Program-made: the position numbers and the translations under genes
Part shown: positions 35,030 through 44,016 of the stretch, one piece after another
Layout: each line of letters opens with the position of its first letter
Position numbering within the stretch: position 1 is the stretch's first letter
From: Endozoicomonas gorgoniicola
Lineage (GTDB): Bacteria > Pseudomonadota > Gammaproteobacteria > Pseudomonadales > Endozoicomonadaceae
Direction of reading: 5' to 3'
Assembly: GCF_025562715.2 (NCBI RefSeq)
Contig: NZ_JAPFCC010000001.1
Coordinates: forward strand, 6,100,001 to 6,164,000
DNA length: 64,000 bases
Notes under the pieces: model-generated
Databases searched by the model: none
Seen by the model: the letters and a program-made list of their open reading frames with translations, nothing else
What the model was told of the DNA's origin: nothing

Positions 35030-35382
35030 AGGAATGCCTCTGACTACGAAAAACAACGAACAATCTTTCCATGATACTCTGTACAAAAAATGTACGAAAG
35101 TGGGAGGGTACGAAATCCCTCAGTCAGTCAGCCGCTTCAGTTGCCTGACCATGAGAAAATGCATAAAAGGCATATTTCAAAGGTGAATTTAATCACCTGT
35201 GGAGACAACTAAAGATAAATACTCTTTCACTTCGGTGTTTATATAGTGACTTATCTGGTAGAAACCTCAAGCCATTGTCATTGAAATCTGACCAATTCTT
35301 GATCTAAATCAAGTGCTTAATGGTTTTAATATTAAGTATCTGTCAGTATTTTTCGCGTGATATGTAGGCGTTTTCCAGTTAT
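35030..35382. promoter_or_regulatory. AT-rich region upstream of dusB-fis
   Basis: About 350 bases with no convincing gene, markedly AT-rich from 35160 to 35380. It lies between the DUF3426 gene end and dusB and should hold the dusB-fis promoter, which in enterics is autorepressed by Fis and controlled by ppGpp. No consensus -35/-10 pair or Fis site can be named with confidence by eye. Confidence 0.4.
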
Positions 35383-36237
35383 TTACAGTGTTTTTCTCTT
35401 AAAGGTGAGGCGGTAGTTTACTGCGTCCGGACCAGGGTCAAGGAGTTCAAGGCTTAGGCGAATCGCCTGATTGGCAGGCATTTCTCTGGTACCTGCCAGT
35501 TCTCCGCCAAGATACTCTTTTGGGCTAAAGGTCCGGCTGGCAACGGGCTGGTCGTGGAGATTGGAAAATGTCAGTGACAGTTTTGGCCAGGGTTGGGGGT
35601 GGTTGGCTTTATTGATGATAACGGCGTCAACGATCATCATTTCGCTGATATCAGGATGAATGCGAACCAGCAGTTGGGAACTCTGGATTTCGTCGATATC
35701 GACAACGGGTGGCAGAGTGCAGTTCACTGTTTTGCACAGCCATTGGTACCAAGGGCGAAGTGGCGGGTCCAGTGACAGTTCATTTTTGTTGAACCATAGG
35801 TACTGAACAACGAGAGCCAGGCAGGCAAAGAAGGCGGTGATGTATTCAAACATTCGTTTTCTGCTGGCTTTTGGCCGGCGTGGTCGTTTCTCCTGACGAA
35901 TGTCTACCTGCTCTTTATCCAGACCGTTGAGTAATGAGTTTAAGGGCTGGCTGTTACCGCTTTGACTGTTTTTGGCGGACGAAACAAGAGTGGATGCCGT
36001 CATCGTTTTTTCAGACAGTTTCTGCTCTGGAGACAGGGGTTCTGAAGGGGCAGTGCCTGCCTGCTGTTGTTCTGAATGGCTTAGGGTTGTTTCTGGTGAG
36101 TCGATGCCTGCGTTAAAGACATGAAGACAGGAGCCGCAGCGAACAGAGCCACCGGCGGCGCGAAGCTGGGCCTGTGTGACACGAAACGTTGTCTGGCATT
36201 TGGGGCAGCGGGTTGTGTTAACCCTTGAGGGCGTCAT
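35383..36237 (-). CDS. Zinc-ribbon plus DUF3426 membrane protein
   Basis: A 284-residue protein. The N-terminal MJ0042-type zinc ribbon (TRCPKCQTTFRV…RCGSCLHVF, cysteines at about 11, 14, 36 and 39) is followed by a disordered Ser/Gln/Glu-rich stretch, a basic patch (KRPRRPKASRKR) and one membrane helix at about 131-150 (YITAFFACLALVVQYLWF). A periplasmic DUF3426 domain reaches the end. The role is not established. In Pseudomonas the homologue lies in the same place between prmA and dusB, so the location supports the call. Confidence 0.88.
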   Translation of the reverse strand: MTPSRVNTTRCPKCQTTFRVTQAQLRAAGGSVRCGSCLHVFNAGIDSPETTLSHSEQQQAGTAPSEPLSPEQKLSEKTMTASTLVSSAKNSQSGNSQPLNSLLNGLDKEQVDIRQEKRPRRPKASRKRMFEYITAFFACLALVVQYLWFNKNELSLDPPLRPWYQWLCKTVNCTLPPVVDIDEIQSSQLLVRIHPDISEMMIVDAVIINKANHPQPWPKLSLTFSNLHDQPVASRTFSPKEYLGGELAGTREMPANQAIRLSLELLDPGPDAVNYRLTFKRKTL

Positions 36238-36341
36238 TTAGCGTATCAATTCCAGAGTAATAAACAGTTACTCATGGAATTAGAGCAAAGAGCCGGTGGC
36301 GAGTCCAGTGCAGCACTAGCGCTGCACTGGCAGTGAACAGG

Positions 36342-37226
36342 TTAGCGGCGGGTGCCTGTGACCAGAATCCAGTCATCATTGTGAACGACAGGCTCCAGGT
36401 CAAACCATTCGGAGTAAGTGGCAACGATACTATCGGTTTGTTCAGACAAAATACCTGACAGGGCGATTTTGCCACCAGGCTCCAGATACTCAGCCAGGGT
36501 GTGGGCCAGTTGTACAAGGGGGCCGGCAAGAATGTTAGCGAGGACTATATCTACTTTTTCCTGTGGTGCTTTTTCCGGCAGGAATACCTGCAGTTTTTCC
36601 GGGGCAATCCTGTTCCGTTCGGCATTGTCGATGGTGGCAGTCAGAGCCTGAGGATCCAGGTCAACACCGGTGACACGTCTGGCTCCCAGCAACAGGGCGG
36701 CAATGGCGAGAATACCGGAGCCGCAACCATAGTCGACAATGCTTTTCTCACACAGGTCACCCTGCTTTTCCAGCCATTCAAGGCACAGCGCTGTTGTTGG
36801 GTGAGTACCGGTTCCAAAGGCCAGGCCAGGGTCCAGCATCAGATTGACAGCGTCGGGTTCTGGTACTTCTTTCCAGCTGGGGCAAACCCAGAGACGGGTA
36901 CCAAACTGCATGGGGACAAAATGAGTCATCCATTCACGCTCCCAGTCCTTGTCTTCCACAATTTCAATTTTGTGGTTTGGGAATGGTTCGCGCAGGTACT
37001 GGTTTTTGAGAATGTTGATCACTTCATCCATATCGGTGTGAGCGTCAAACAGGCCAATGACGACAGTATGGTGCCAGAGTGGGGTGCTGCCTGGCTCTGG
37101 CTCAAACAGGGGCTGGTCTTTTCCGTCCTGCAGGGTAACGGCGCTGGCTCCGGCTTCAAGCAGCAGATCTTCCAGTTCTGCGGCGTGATCGGAATTGGTA
37201 TCAAGTCTGATTTGTATCCAGGGCAT
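36342..37226 (-). CDS. prmA: Ribosomal protein L11 methyltransferase
   Basis: A 294-residue SAM-dependent enzyme that trimethylates ribosomal protein L11. The N-terminal substrate-recognition domain begins MPWIQIRLDTNSDHAAELED; the linker contains DPGLAFGTGTHPTT, and the SAM motif is VDYGCGSGILAIAA. The NILAGPL motif (about 230) marks the active site. Length equals E. coli PrmA (293). No strong ribosome site is seen before the ATG. A long inverted repeat lies between this gene and accC. Confidence 0.96.
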   Translation of the reverse strand: MPWIQIRLDTNSDHAAELEDLLLEAGASAVTLQDGKDQPLFEPEPGSTPLWHHTVVIGLFDAHTDMDEVINILKNQYLREPFPNHKIEIVEDKDWEREWMTHFVPMQFGTRLWVCPSWKEVPEPDAVNLMLDPGLAFGTGTHPTTALCLEWLEKQGDLCEKSIVDYGCGSGILAIAALLLGARRVTGVDLDPQALTATIDNAERNRIAPEKLQVFLPEKAPQEKVDIVLANILAGPLVQLAHTLAEYLEPGGKIALSGILSEQTDSIVATYSEWFDLEPVVHNDDWILVTGTRR

Positions 37227-37317
37227 GAGAAGAGAACTTGTAAAAAAGAGAAGAAAGGCAGAACAGGGATTCTGCAGAAAACGGGGGTAATTCTAGCAGG
37301 GTTGGCTTCAGGTCTGC

Positions 37318-37376
37318 ACGAAAGACTTATACCCAGAGCGAACCCATCATTGAATCTCTGTGAATAAGTCTTTCGT
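37318..37376. repeat. Long inverted repeat between accC and prmA
   Basis: Perfect 13-base arms, ACGAAAGACTTAT (37318-37330) and its complement (37364-37376), with an inner CAGAG/CTCTG pair (37334-37338 with 37356-37360). No T tail. It lies 17 bases beyond the accC stop on the accC transcript, so it may be a terminator, an mRNA-stabilising stem or part of a dispersed repeat. Confidence 0.65.
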
Positions 37377-37392
37377 ACTCAGAACTGGCGAA

Positions 37393-38736
37393 TCAGTCGT
37401 CTGCCAGTTTCTTTTCCAGATAGTGAATATTGACACCACCTTTCTGGAAGTTGTTGTCGCGTACCAGCGCCTGATGCAGCGGAATGTTAGTTCGAATGCC
37501 TTCAATCACGGCTTCGTCGAGTGCATTCTGCATCCTTTTCAGGGCGGTCTCGCGATCCGGTCCAAAGGTGATCAGTTTGGCAATCAGCGAATCGTAGTAA
37601 GGTGGTACGGTATAGCCGTTATACAGGTGAGAGTCCACGCGAACACCATTGCCGCCAGGCGCATGGAACTGGGTTACTTTGCCGGGAGAGGGCATGAAGG
37701 TGATCGGGTCTTCTGCATTAATCCGGCATTCAAAGGCATGGCCTTGCAGCACAATGTCGTCCTGGGTAACGCTCAGGGGATGTCCACTGGCGATGCGGAG
37801 CTGTTCTTTGACAATATCGACACCAGAGATCAACTCGGTGACGGGATGCTCAACCTGAACACGGGTATTCATTTCAATAAAATAAAAGTGGCCGTCTTCA
37901 TACAGAAACTCAAACGTGCCTGCGCCTCTGTAGCCGATCTCAATACAGGCGCGGGTGCAGGCGGCTGCAACCGTTGCCCGGGCATCTTCGTCGATGTAGG
38001 GAGCGGGCGCTTCTTCGATCACCTTCTGGTGGCGACGCTGCAGGGAGCAGTCACGGTCGCCCAGGTGGATTGCGCCACCCTGACCGTCAGCTAACACCTG
38101 AAACTCAACGTGACGAGGGTTCTGCAGGAATTTTTCCAGATAAACCGTATCGTTATTGAAAGCCGCCTTGGCTTCGGATTTGGTGAGGCTGATGCCGTTC
38201 AGTAGTTCGGATTCTTCATTAACCACACGCATGCCGCGACCACCACCGCCACCGGATGCTTTGATAATAACGGGATAACCAATGCGACGGGCGATAGCAA
38301 GGGTGCGCTCGGTGTCGCTGGTCAGAGGACCATCGGAACCGGGAACGGTGGGTACGCCCGCTTCCTTCATGGCGGCGATAGCGGAAACCTTGTCCCCCAT
38401 CAGGCGAATAACATCAGCGGATGGACCGATAAATGTGAAACCGCTGCGATCCACCTGTTCGGCAAAATCAGCGTTTTCAGACAGGAAGCCGTAACCGGGG
38501 TGAATAGCGGTGGCATCCGTCACTTCGGCAGCGCTGATGATCGCCGGAATATTCAGGTAGCTTTCGACCGGGCTGTTTGGGCCAATGCACACTGACTCGT
38601 CAGCCAGGTGGACATGCATCAGGTCTTCATCGGCTTTGGAGTGGACTGCAACGGTTTTAACACCCAGCTCTTTACAGGCTCGCAGTACCCTCAGGGCGAT
38701 TTCACCCCGGTTGGCAATAACGATTTTATCCAGCAT
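37393..38736 (-). CDS. accC: Acetyl-CoA carboxylase, biotin carboxylase subunit
   Basis: About 447 residues, an ATP-grasp enzyme that carboxylates biotin on AccB using bicarbonate, the first half of malonyl-CoA formation. The start at 38736 gives the canonical MLDKIVIANRGEIALRV; the frame is open farther upstream inside accB, but that part is unrelated. The glycine-rich ATP loop KASGGGGGRGMR, the ERDCS-like DRDCSLQRRHQK and the EMNTRVQVEHPVTE motif are all present. The accB stop is 10 bases upstream, so accBC is an operon. Confidence 0.97.
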   Translation of the reverse strand: MLDKIVIANRGEIALRVLRACKELGVKTVAVHSKADEDLMHVHLADESVCIGPNSPVESYLNIPAIISAAEVTDATAIHPGYGFLSENADFAEQVDRSGFTFIGPSADVIRLMGDKVSAIAAMKEAGVPTVPGSDGPLTSDTERTLAIARRIGYPVIIKASGGGGGRGMRVVNEESELLNGISLTKSEAKAAFNNDTVYLEKFLQNPRHVEFQVLADGQGGAIHLGDRDCSLQRRHQKVIEEAPAPYIDEDARATVAAACTRACIEIGYRGAGTFEFLYEDGHFYFIEMNTRVQVEHPVTELISGVDIVKEQLRIASGHPLSVTQDDIVLQGHAFECRINAEDPITFMPSPGKVTQFHAPGGNGVRVDSHLYNGYTVPPYYDSLIAKLITFGPDRETALKRMQNALDEAVIEGIRTNIPLHQALVRDNNFQKGGVNIHYLEKKLADD

Positions 38737-38746
38737 GGCATTACTC

Positions 38747-39211
38747 TCAGGAAATCGTGAATAATGGCTGGTCGTATTCAACGGCCTGGCCGTTTTCAAC
38801 CAGAATGGCTTCAATAGTACCGGACTTGTCGGCTTTGATCTGGTTCATCATCTTCATGGCTTCGACGATGCACAGAACATCACCTTCCTTGATGTGCTGA
38901 CCTACCTCCACAAACGCTGGTGAGCTGGGGGAAGGTGCTGTGTAGAAAGTGCCTACCATGGGCGATGTAATCTGGTGACCGTTTGGCTGAGGCGCTGCCG
39001 GGGCAACGGTTTCGGTCGCTGGTGCTGCCGCTGTGGCGGGTGCAGGTGCTACTGTAGCTACCGGAGCCGGCTGGGCAAAATAGCTGGCAGCCGGAGCGTT
39101 CTGGGAGTAGCGGCTGATGCGGACGGACTCTTCCCCTTCATTAATTTCCAGCTCATCAATCCCGGATTCTTCCAGCAGCTCAATGAGCTTTTTTACTTTT
39201 CTGATGTCCAT
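38747..39211 (-). CDS. accB: Acetyl-CoA carboxylase, biotin carboxyl carrier protein
   Basis: A 154-residue carrier. The N-terminal helix (1-35) is followed by an Ala/Pro-rich flexible linker (about 38-78) and the biotinyl domain. The biotin-accepting lysine is Lys120 in EAMKMMNQ, with SPMVGTFYTAPSPSSP at 83-98 as the typical thumb region. Length matches E. coli AccB (156). aroQ lies upstream on the same strand with about 107 bases between, and accC follows after 10 bases. Confidence 0.97.
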   Translation of the reverse strand: MDIRKVKKLIELLEESGIDELEINEGEESVRISRYSQNAPAASYFAQPAPVATVAPAPATAAAPATETVAPAAPQPNGHQITSPMVGTFYTAPSPSSPAFVEVGQHIKEGDVLCIVEAMKMMNQIKADKSGTIEAILVENGQAVEYDQPLFTIS

Positions 39212-39318
39212 GGTTCAATCTCAAATTCTGTTTGGCAGCCTGTGCCAAGGGTTGAAAGGGGTACGAGTTGGACGGGATATGCCCGGTCGAAAGCTCGAAT
39301 TCATTTTTCTTGTTTGTC

Positions 39319-39762
39319 TTACTGTCGGGTTACGTGATCAAGAGCGTAGCTCAGAGCCAGCTCATAACCTTTGGGCCCCAGTCCGGCAATAACGCCCTCG
39401 GCGATATCGCTGAAATAGGAATGATGACGGAAAGGTTCACGGCGGTGGATGTTGGAGAGATGCACTTCAACAAAGGGGATGGATACACCCAGAATGGCAT
39501 CTCGGATAGCAACACTTGTATGGGTATAGGCAGCCGGATTGATGATGATAAAATCAACACCCTTTTCACCGGCCTGATGAATACGCTCAATCAGCTCGTG
39601 CTCGGCGTTACTCTGAAAGGTTTCCAGCTGATGCCCCTGGCTGTCTGCCAGTGTGACCAGGTTCTGGTTAATTTGTTGCAAAGTCGTTGCGCCATAAACC
39701 CCCGGCTCACGCTTCCCGAGCAGGTTAAGGTTTGGGCCGTTGAGTACAAGTATGCTTGCCAT
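39319..39762 (-). CDS. aroQ: 3-dehydroquinate dehydratase, type II
   Basis: A 147-residue dodecameric enzyme that dehydrates 3-dehydroquinate in the shikimate pathway. The start ILVLNGPNLNLLGKREPGVYG places the catalytic Tyr at 23; INPAAYTHTSVAIRDA and the VEVHLSNIHRREPFRHHS region with the catalytic His near 101 follow. aroQ-accB-accC is a widely conserved order. With aroK and aroB, three shikimate genes are in this window at two loci. Confidence 0.96.
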   Translation of the reverse strand: MASILVLNGPNLNLLGKREPGVYGATTLQQINQNLVTLADSQGHQLETFQSNAEHELIERIHQAGEKGVDFIIINPAAYTHTSVAIRDAILGVSIPFVEVHLSNIHRREPFRHHSYFSDIAEGVIAGLGPKGYELALSYALDHVTRQ

Positions 39763-39906
39763 GTATTCCTCTCACAATCGCATTGCATTGTGCCGTAATG
39801 TTATAAAATCGTCCAGTTCGTGCTTGTTACGGTACGTTAATGACAGTTACGAAGCATTTCAGCTAATTTGTTGCATAAGTTTTTCTCAGTCATCTTTTTT
39901 GGTTTG

Positions 39907-41787
39907 TTACTGACCGGATAACAGGGTTTTCAGCTTGCTGGCCAGAGTAGGAGCCTGTATTTCCCCAAGTGTCCTGATTTGACTCATTTCCTGTCCTGAA
40001 GGGTCAAAGAACAGCAGTGCAGGAGGGCCAAACAGCTGGTAGTCGTTCAACCAGGCCTGATGGTGCCGGGTGTTATCAGTGATATCCAGCTTGAGCAGTT
40101 GCAGTTGTTCAAGCAGAGGCCGGACATCCGGGTCAGGAAAAACGGTACGCTCTATCACTTTGCAGGACAGGCACCAGTCGGCGTACACATCAACCATAAC
40201 GGGTTGTTTCGCAAGAGCTGCCTGCTGTAATAGATTGTCAAGTTCTGTAACTGAATGGGTTTTGGTAAAGATTAAACGGTTGTTCGCAGAACGGGTCTCA
40301 GGACTGATTGTAGAAGCGAGGTCTGTTAAAACGGGTGCAGCCAGTGGTTGTAAAGGGTCTGTGTTGCCTTTGGCTGCTCCCACTATGAGGCTGCCGCCAT
40401 AAACCAGAAGAATGATTCCCAGGGCCTGGCTGGCTATTGCCCGACCTTTTTTCGGTTGAGTGCTTATGGCTCCGAGTCTGGTCCCGGCCCCAATAAGCAG
40501 ACTTCCCCACAGTAAAAGAGTGGTGGGGCCTGGGATAACCCGCTCCAGCATCCAGATCGCAACCGCAAGAAGCAGAAAACCGAAGAATGTTTTGACGGAA
40601 TCCATCCATTGTCCGGCCTTTGGCAGCAGGTGGCGTCCACCGATACCGATTAACAGCAGCGGCAGTCCCATGCCCAGTCCAAGGGCAAACAGGGATAGCC
40701 CTCCCAGCAGGGCATCCCCTGTTGTTCCTATGTAGATCAGGGCTCCGGCCAGGGGCGCGGAGACACAGGGTGATACAACGAGGGCTGACAGAACCCCCAT
40801 TATCATGGCTCCGGACAGTTTGCCCTGCGACTGGCCAGAGTTACCCAGTTTATTGCGTAGTTTTTCAGGCAGTTGTAATTCATAAAGCCCAAACATGCTC
40901 AGGGCGAGCAGGACGAACAGCGCTGCGAAGGGGCCAATCAGCCAGGGAGACTGCAGTTTTGCCTGAAGATTGAGGCTGGCGCCAAAGAGCCCCATCAGGG
41001 TGCCAGCTATGGCAAACGTCAGTGACATACTAAGGATGTAAGCCAGTGTCAGACTGATGATTTTTGGACGCGAAGCCGTTGAGTTACCCACCAGAATACT
41101 GGATAGAATAGGCACCATTGGCAGTACGCAGGGGGTGAATGTCAAGCCAATGCCTGCCAGCAGGAATAGCAGTAGTGAAGCGACAAGGCTTTTTTCTGAA
41201 ATGGTGGATTCATAGCTACTTGAATAGCTGTCAGAAGCGGCAGCAGATGTTGAATCCGACGAGAGGATGGTGCTGACGGGAACAAATGAATCATCAGAGG
41301 CGGCCAGTGCCAGAGTTTTTGTATGGGGGGGATAGCAGAGACCCGCTTCGGCACAGCCCTGAAAGCGAACATCAATTTCCGGTATGTCCTGAGAGCTGCT
41401 GACAGGCAACTGTATGGTTATATTCTGGTCAAAGACTTCCAGCAGCTCTCCGAAGTTTTCGTCAAACTTCTCTTTACCTGATGGATAAACGGGTTCGCCC
41501 AGTGTTGTTTCAGAATGCCGGGCAGTAAAGCTGAACCGTTTTTTATAAAGGTAATGACCGGGAGTGACTGCAAAATGAATCAGTGCCTGACTGTCGCGGA
41601 TTTCGCCGGACAGCTGAAAAGCTTCTTCAACAGGGATGAAGGTTTGCTGCCCTGATGGTGACGAACTGATTAACCCCTGTAACCCTTCAGCACGTAACAG
41701 TTGGCTAAATAGAAACAGGCTCAGGAACAGAAACATTCCTGTAACAGCACTGCTTTTTATTAAGGCTGTGGATGATTTACCGGACAT
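39907..41787 (-). CDS. dsbD: Thiol:disulfide interchange protein DsbD
   Basis: A 626-residue inner-membrane electron carrier that brings reducing power from cytoplasmic thioredoxin to the periplasm. The signal/anchor ends at about 33; the periplasmic alpha domain has the GCAEAGLCYPP cysteine pair; eight membrane helices follow, with cysteines in LTFTPCVLPMVPI and VVSPCVSAPLAGAL. The C-terminal thioredoxin-like domain has DWCLSCK. Length and domain order are normal. It is close to aroQ on the same strand (144 bases). Confidence 0.95.
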   Translation of the reverse strand: MSGKSSTALIKSSAVTGMFLFLSLFLFSQLLRAEGLQGLISSSPSGQQTFIPVEEAFQLSGEIRDSQALIHFAVTPGHYLYKKRFSFTARHSETTLGEPVYPSGKEKFDENFGELLEVFDQNITIQLPVSSSQDIPEIDVRFQGCAEAGLCYPPHTKTLALAASDDSFVPVSTILSSDSTSAAASDSYSSSYESTISEKSLVASLLLFLLAGIGLTFTPCVLPMVPILSSILVGNSTASRPKIISLTLAYILSMSLTFAIAGTLMGLFGASLNLQAKLQSPWLIGPFAALFVLLALSMFGLYELQLPEKLRNKLGNSGQSQGKLSGAMIMGVLSALVVSPCVSAPLAGALIYIGTTGDALLGGLSLFALGLGMGLPLLLIGIGGRHLLPKAGQWMDSVKTFFGFLLLAVAIWMLERVIPGPTTLLLWGSLLIGAGTRLGAISTQPKKGRAIASQALGIILLVYGGSLIVGAAKGNTDPLQPLAAPVLTDLASTISPETRSANNRLIFTKTHSVTELDNLLQQAALAKQPVMVDVYADWCLSCKVIERTVFPDPDVRPLLEQLQLLKLDITDNTRHHQAWLNDYQLFGPPALLFFDPSGQEMSQIRTLGEIQAPTLASKLKTLLSGQ

Positions 41788-41900
41788 TATGTATGGCTTT
41801 TTTTTGGTTCTGGTATTGGTTCTGGTGTCCCTGATTGTGGAAGTTAATATCCGGCTTGCAAGTTAGCCTGCAAACCGGAATACATCAACCCTGTTATTAA

Positions 41901-42428
41901 TCAGCCTTTGTAATTGGCAGCAGAGTGTTTGATGACCTCAAAGGCTGCGTCCCGGCCTTTCCAGCCATCAATTTTAACCCACTTGCCGGGTTCGAGGTCT
42001 TTGTAATTTTCGAAGAAGTGCTCGATTTGCTGTAACAGCAGGGGAGGCAGATCGGTGTATTCCTGAACGCCCTGATAAAGTGGAGTTAGTTTGTCGTGTG
42101 GGACGGCAATCAATTTTTCGTCCTGGCCGCTTTCATCCGACATATTCAGCATGCCTACCGCGCGACAGCGAATCACAGAACCCGGAACAACCGGATAAGG
42201 TGTTATGACCAGAACATCCAGCGGATCGCCATCGTCAGCCAGGGTTTGTGGAATATAGCCATAGTTGGCCGGATAAAACATCGGGGTAGCCATAAAGCGG
42301 TCTATCATGAGGGCATCAATATCTTTGTCAATCTCGTACTTGATGGGTGAGGCGTTGGCCGGAATTTCAATGGCAACGTAGATATCTTCTGGAAGGCTTT
42401 TGCCTGCTGGAATGTTTGTGTAACTCAT
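41901..42428 (-). CDS. ppa: Inorganic pyrophosphatase
   Basis: A 175-residue family I soluble pyrophosphatase that hydrolyses PPi to phosphate with magnesium. The signature DDGDPLDVLVITP is present, with the substrate-binding KYEIDKD (Lys-x-x-x-x-Lys region) and YPANYGYIPQTL before it. Length equals E. coli Ppa (176). Monocistronic by spacing. Confidence 0.97.
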   Translation of the reverse strand: MSYTNIPAGKSLPEDIYVAIEIPANASPIKYEIDKDIDALMIDRFMATPMFYPANYGYIPQTLADDGDPLDVLVITPYPVVPGSVIRCRAVGMLNMSDESGQDEKLIAVPHDKLTPLYQGVQEYTDLPPLLLQQIEHFFENYKDLEPGKWVKIDGWKGRDAAFEVIKHSAANYKG

Positions 42429-42505
42429 ATAGTAAATCTTTTTCAGGCTTTTTATAGGCTAGTTAAAAACCCATATTATAATGCGGATTTGCGCAATAGT
42501 CTTTG

Positions 42506-43273
42506 TTATTCCATCCATTGGAGCAGATAACGGCTGACCAGAGTCAGTAACAGGTTGAGACCATTGGCAAACAGTATCAGTACAACGATCCCCGACATCA
42601 TTTGTTCGACCAGAGCCAGATGCCCTGCATTCATAAGGTAAAAGCCTACTCCGGATGATGATCCCAGCATTTCAGCAGCCGTTAACAGAATGATGCCAAT
42701 GGTGGTGGACAGGCGAATGCCCGTCAGAATATTAGGTAAAGCGGCTGGCAACAGTATATGACGAATCGTCTGGTAACGAGGCAGTTGCAATGCTTTACCC
42801 AGCTCTATCCATTTGTATTCAACATGATCCAGTGAGTTCCAGGTGTAGATGGCTGTGGGCAGTGCAACCCCCAGTGCGATCATGGCAAAGCGGCTGCTCT
42901 CGCCAGTTCCCAGCCACATAACCAATAGAGGCAGCAGGGCAATTTTAGGCACTGCAAACAGGCTGGAAATCCAGGGTGAGAGTACTGAGCGGGTCATTGT
43001 AGAGAGATGTATCGCCAGACCAGCCAGCAGTCCACAGATAATACCGAAGGATGCACTGGTCAGAAGGCGAATGATAGATACCTGTATATGTTGAAGAAGC
43101 TCACCATGCAGCGTTTCTTCAAGCAATGTTGTTCCAATGACAAGGGGGGAAGGTAGGAAGTTGGTGTTAATTATGCCGGTGTCGCAGCCAGTCTGCCAAA
43201 GGAGAATAATGGCTGCTGTCGCTAACAGGCTCAGTAGTGATGAATAACCTCGTGCTTTTGTTGAAGAGTTCAT
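42506..43273 (-). CDS. ABC transporter permease (SsuC/TauC/ThiX type)
   Basis: A 255-residue inner-membrane permease with about six hydrophobic segments and the cytoplasmic EAA-like loop (ELGKALQLPRYQTIRHILLPAALPNILTGIR), which contacts the ATPase. This belongs to the BPD transporter family that takes up sulfonates, nitrate, taurine or pyrimidine precursors. It overlaps the ATPase gene stop by 4 bases and is the last gene of a three-gene minus-strand operon. The cargo is not readable from this subunit. Confidence 0.9.
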   Translation of the reverse strand: MNSSTKARGYSSLLSLLATAAIILLWQTGCDTGIINTNFLPSPLVIGTTLLEETLHGELLQHIQVSIIRLLTSASFGIICGLLAGLAIHLSTMTRSVLSPWISSLFAVPKIALLPLLVMWLGTGESSRFAMIALGVALPTAIYTWNSLDHVEYKWIELGKALQLPRYQTIRHILLPAALPNILTGIRLSTTIGIILLTAAEMLGSSSGVGFYLMNAGHLALVEQMMSGIVVLILFANGLNLLLTLVSRYLLQWME

Positions 43274-44016
43274 TGCTGCAAGGTGTCCAGAATGCTGAGA
43301 ATATCGACTTTAATGCTGGCGACCTTTTTTGATTGGTAGAAATTTTGCCAGTCTGTTGGCAGCCCTGGTATTTCCACCGAATACTGAACGGATGTTGGAG
43401 TGTTGCCCAGAATGAGAATTCGATCACTCAGAAACAGGGCTTCGTCAATGTTATGGGTAACCAGAACCATTGAGACAGGGTTGGTTTGGCGCAGCTGGTG
43501 CAGCTCAACAATGAGTGCCTGCCGGGTGAAATGATCAACCGCTGCGAAGGGTTCATCAAGAAGCAGCAAGTCCGGCTGGTTTATCAGAGCCCGTGCCAGG
43601 GCAACACGTTGTCGCATACCTCCTGATAAGGTGTGTGGATATTGATTGCTGACTTCGGGGATTTGAAGCTTTTTAAACAGGCAGGTGATTTGTTCTGTTT
43701 GGGCAGAACCGGTTAATGACCGCCGGGCAAGGGCAAGCCGGACATTGTCCATACAGGTTTTCCAGGGCAGCAGGCGGTCGTCCTGAAAGAGGATGGATGA
43801 TTGACCATTGATATGGATACTGCCGTCATCAGGTGTCAAAAGCTGATGAATCAGGCGCAGTAATGTTGACTTTCCACAGCCTGACTGGCCCAGAATGGCC
43901 AGGGACTCAGACTTTTTCAGTGCAAAGTTTACATTGGCAAGAATCAGTTGGGTTGAGTAAGCAAACCCAAGATCAGAGGCTTCAATGCAGTTTTCCATTG
44001 CTAACCGGGGTTTCAT
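43270..44016 (-). CDS. ABC transporter ATP-binding protein (SsuB/TauB type)
   Basis: About 248 residues, a nucleotide-binding subunit. Walker A is ILGQSGCGKST, the signature LSGGMRQRVALARAL, Walker B LLLLDEPFAAVDH, and the switch histidine lies in VLVTHNIDEA. The first ATG (44016) lies inside the upstream substrate-binding gene; ATG 43998 (MENCIEASDL) is an equally good start. The overlap of about 17-35 bases suggests coupled translation. It probably energises the neighbouring permease. Confidence 0.93.
   Translation of the reverse strand: MKPRLAMENCIEASDLGFAYSTQLILANVNFALKKSESLAILGQSGCGKSTLLRLIHQLLTPDDGSIHINGQSSILFQDDRLLPWKTCMDNVRLALARRSLTGSAQTEQITCLFKKLQIPEVSNQYPHTLSGGMRQRVALARALINQPDLLLLDEPFAAVDHFTRQALIVELHQLRQTNPVSMVLVTHNIDEALFLSDRILILGNTPTSVQYSVEIPGLPTDWQNFYQSKKVASIKVDILSILDTLQQ

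Noticed and set aside
34419..35186. A 255-codon plus-strand frame opposite dusB
   Set aside because: Antisense shadow of dusB, with no ribosome site or recognisable product.
38737..38814. N-terminal extension of accC into accB
   Set aside because: AccC begins at MLDKIVIANRG; the extension is out-of-frame reading of the accB end.
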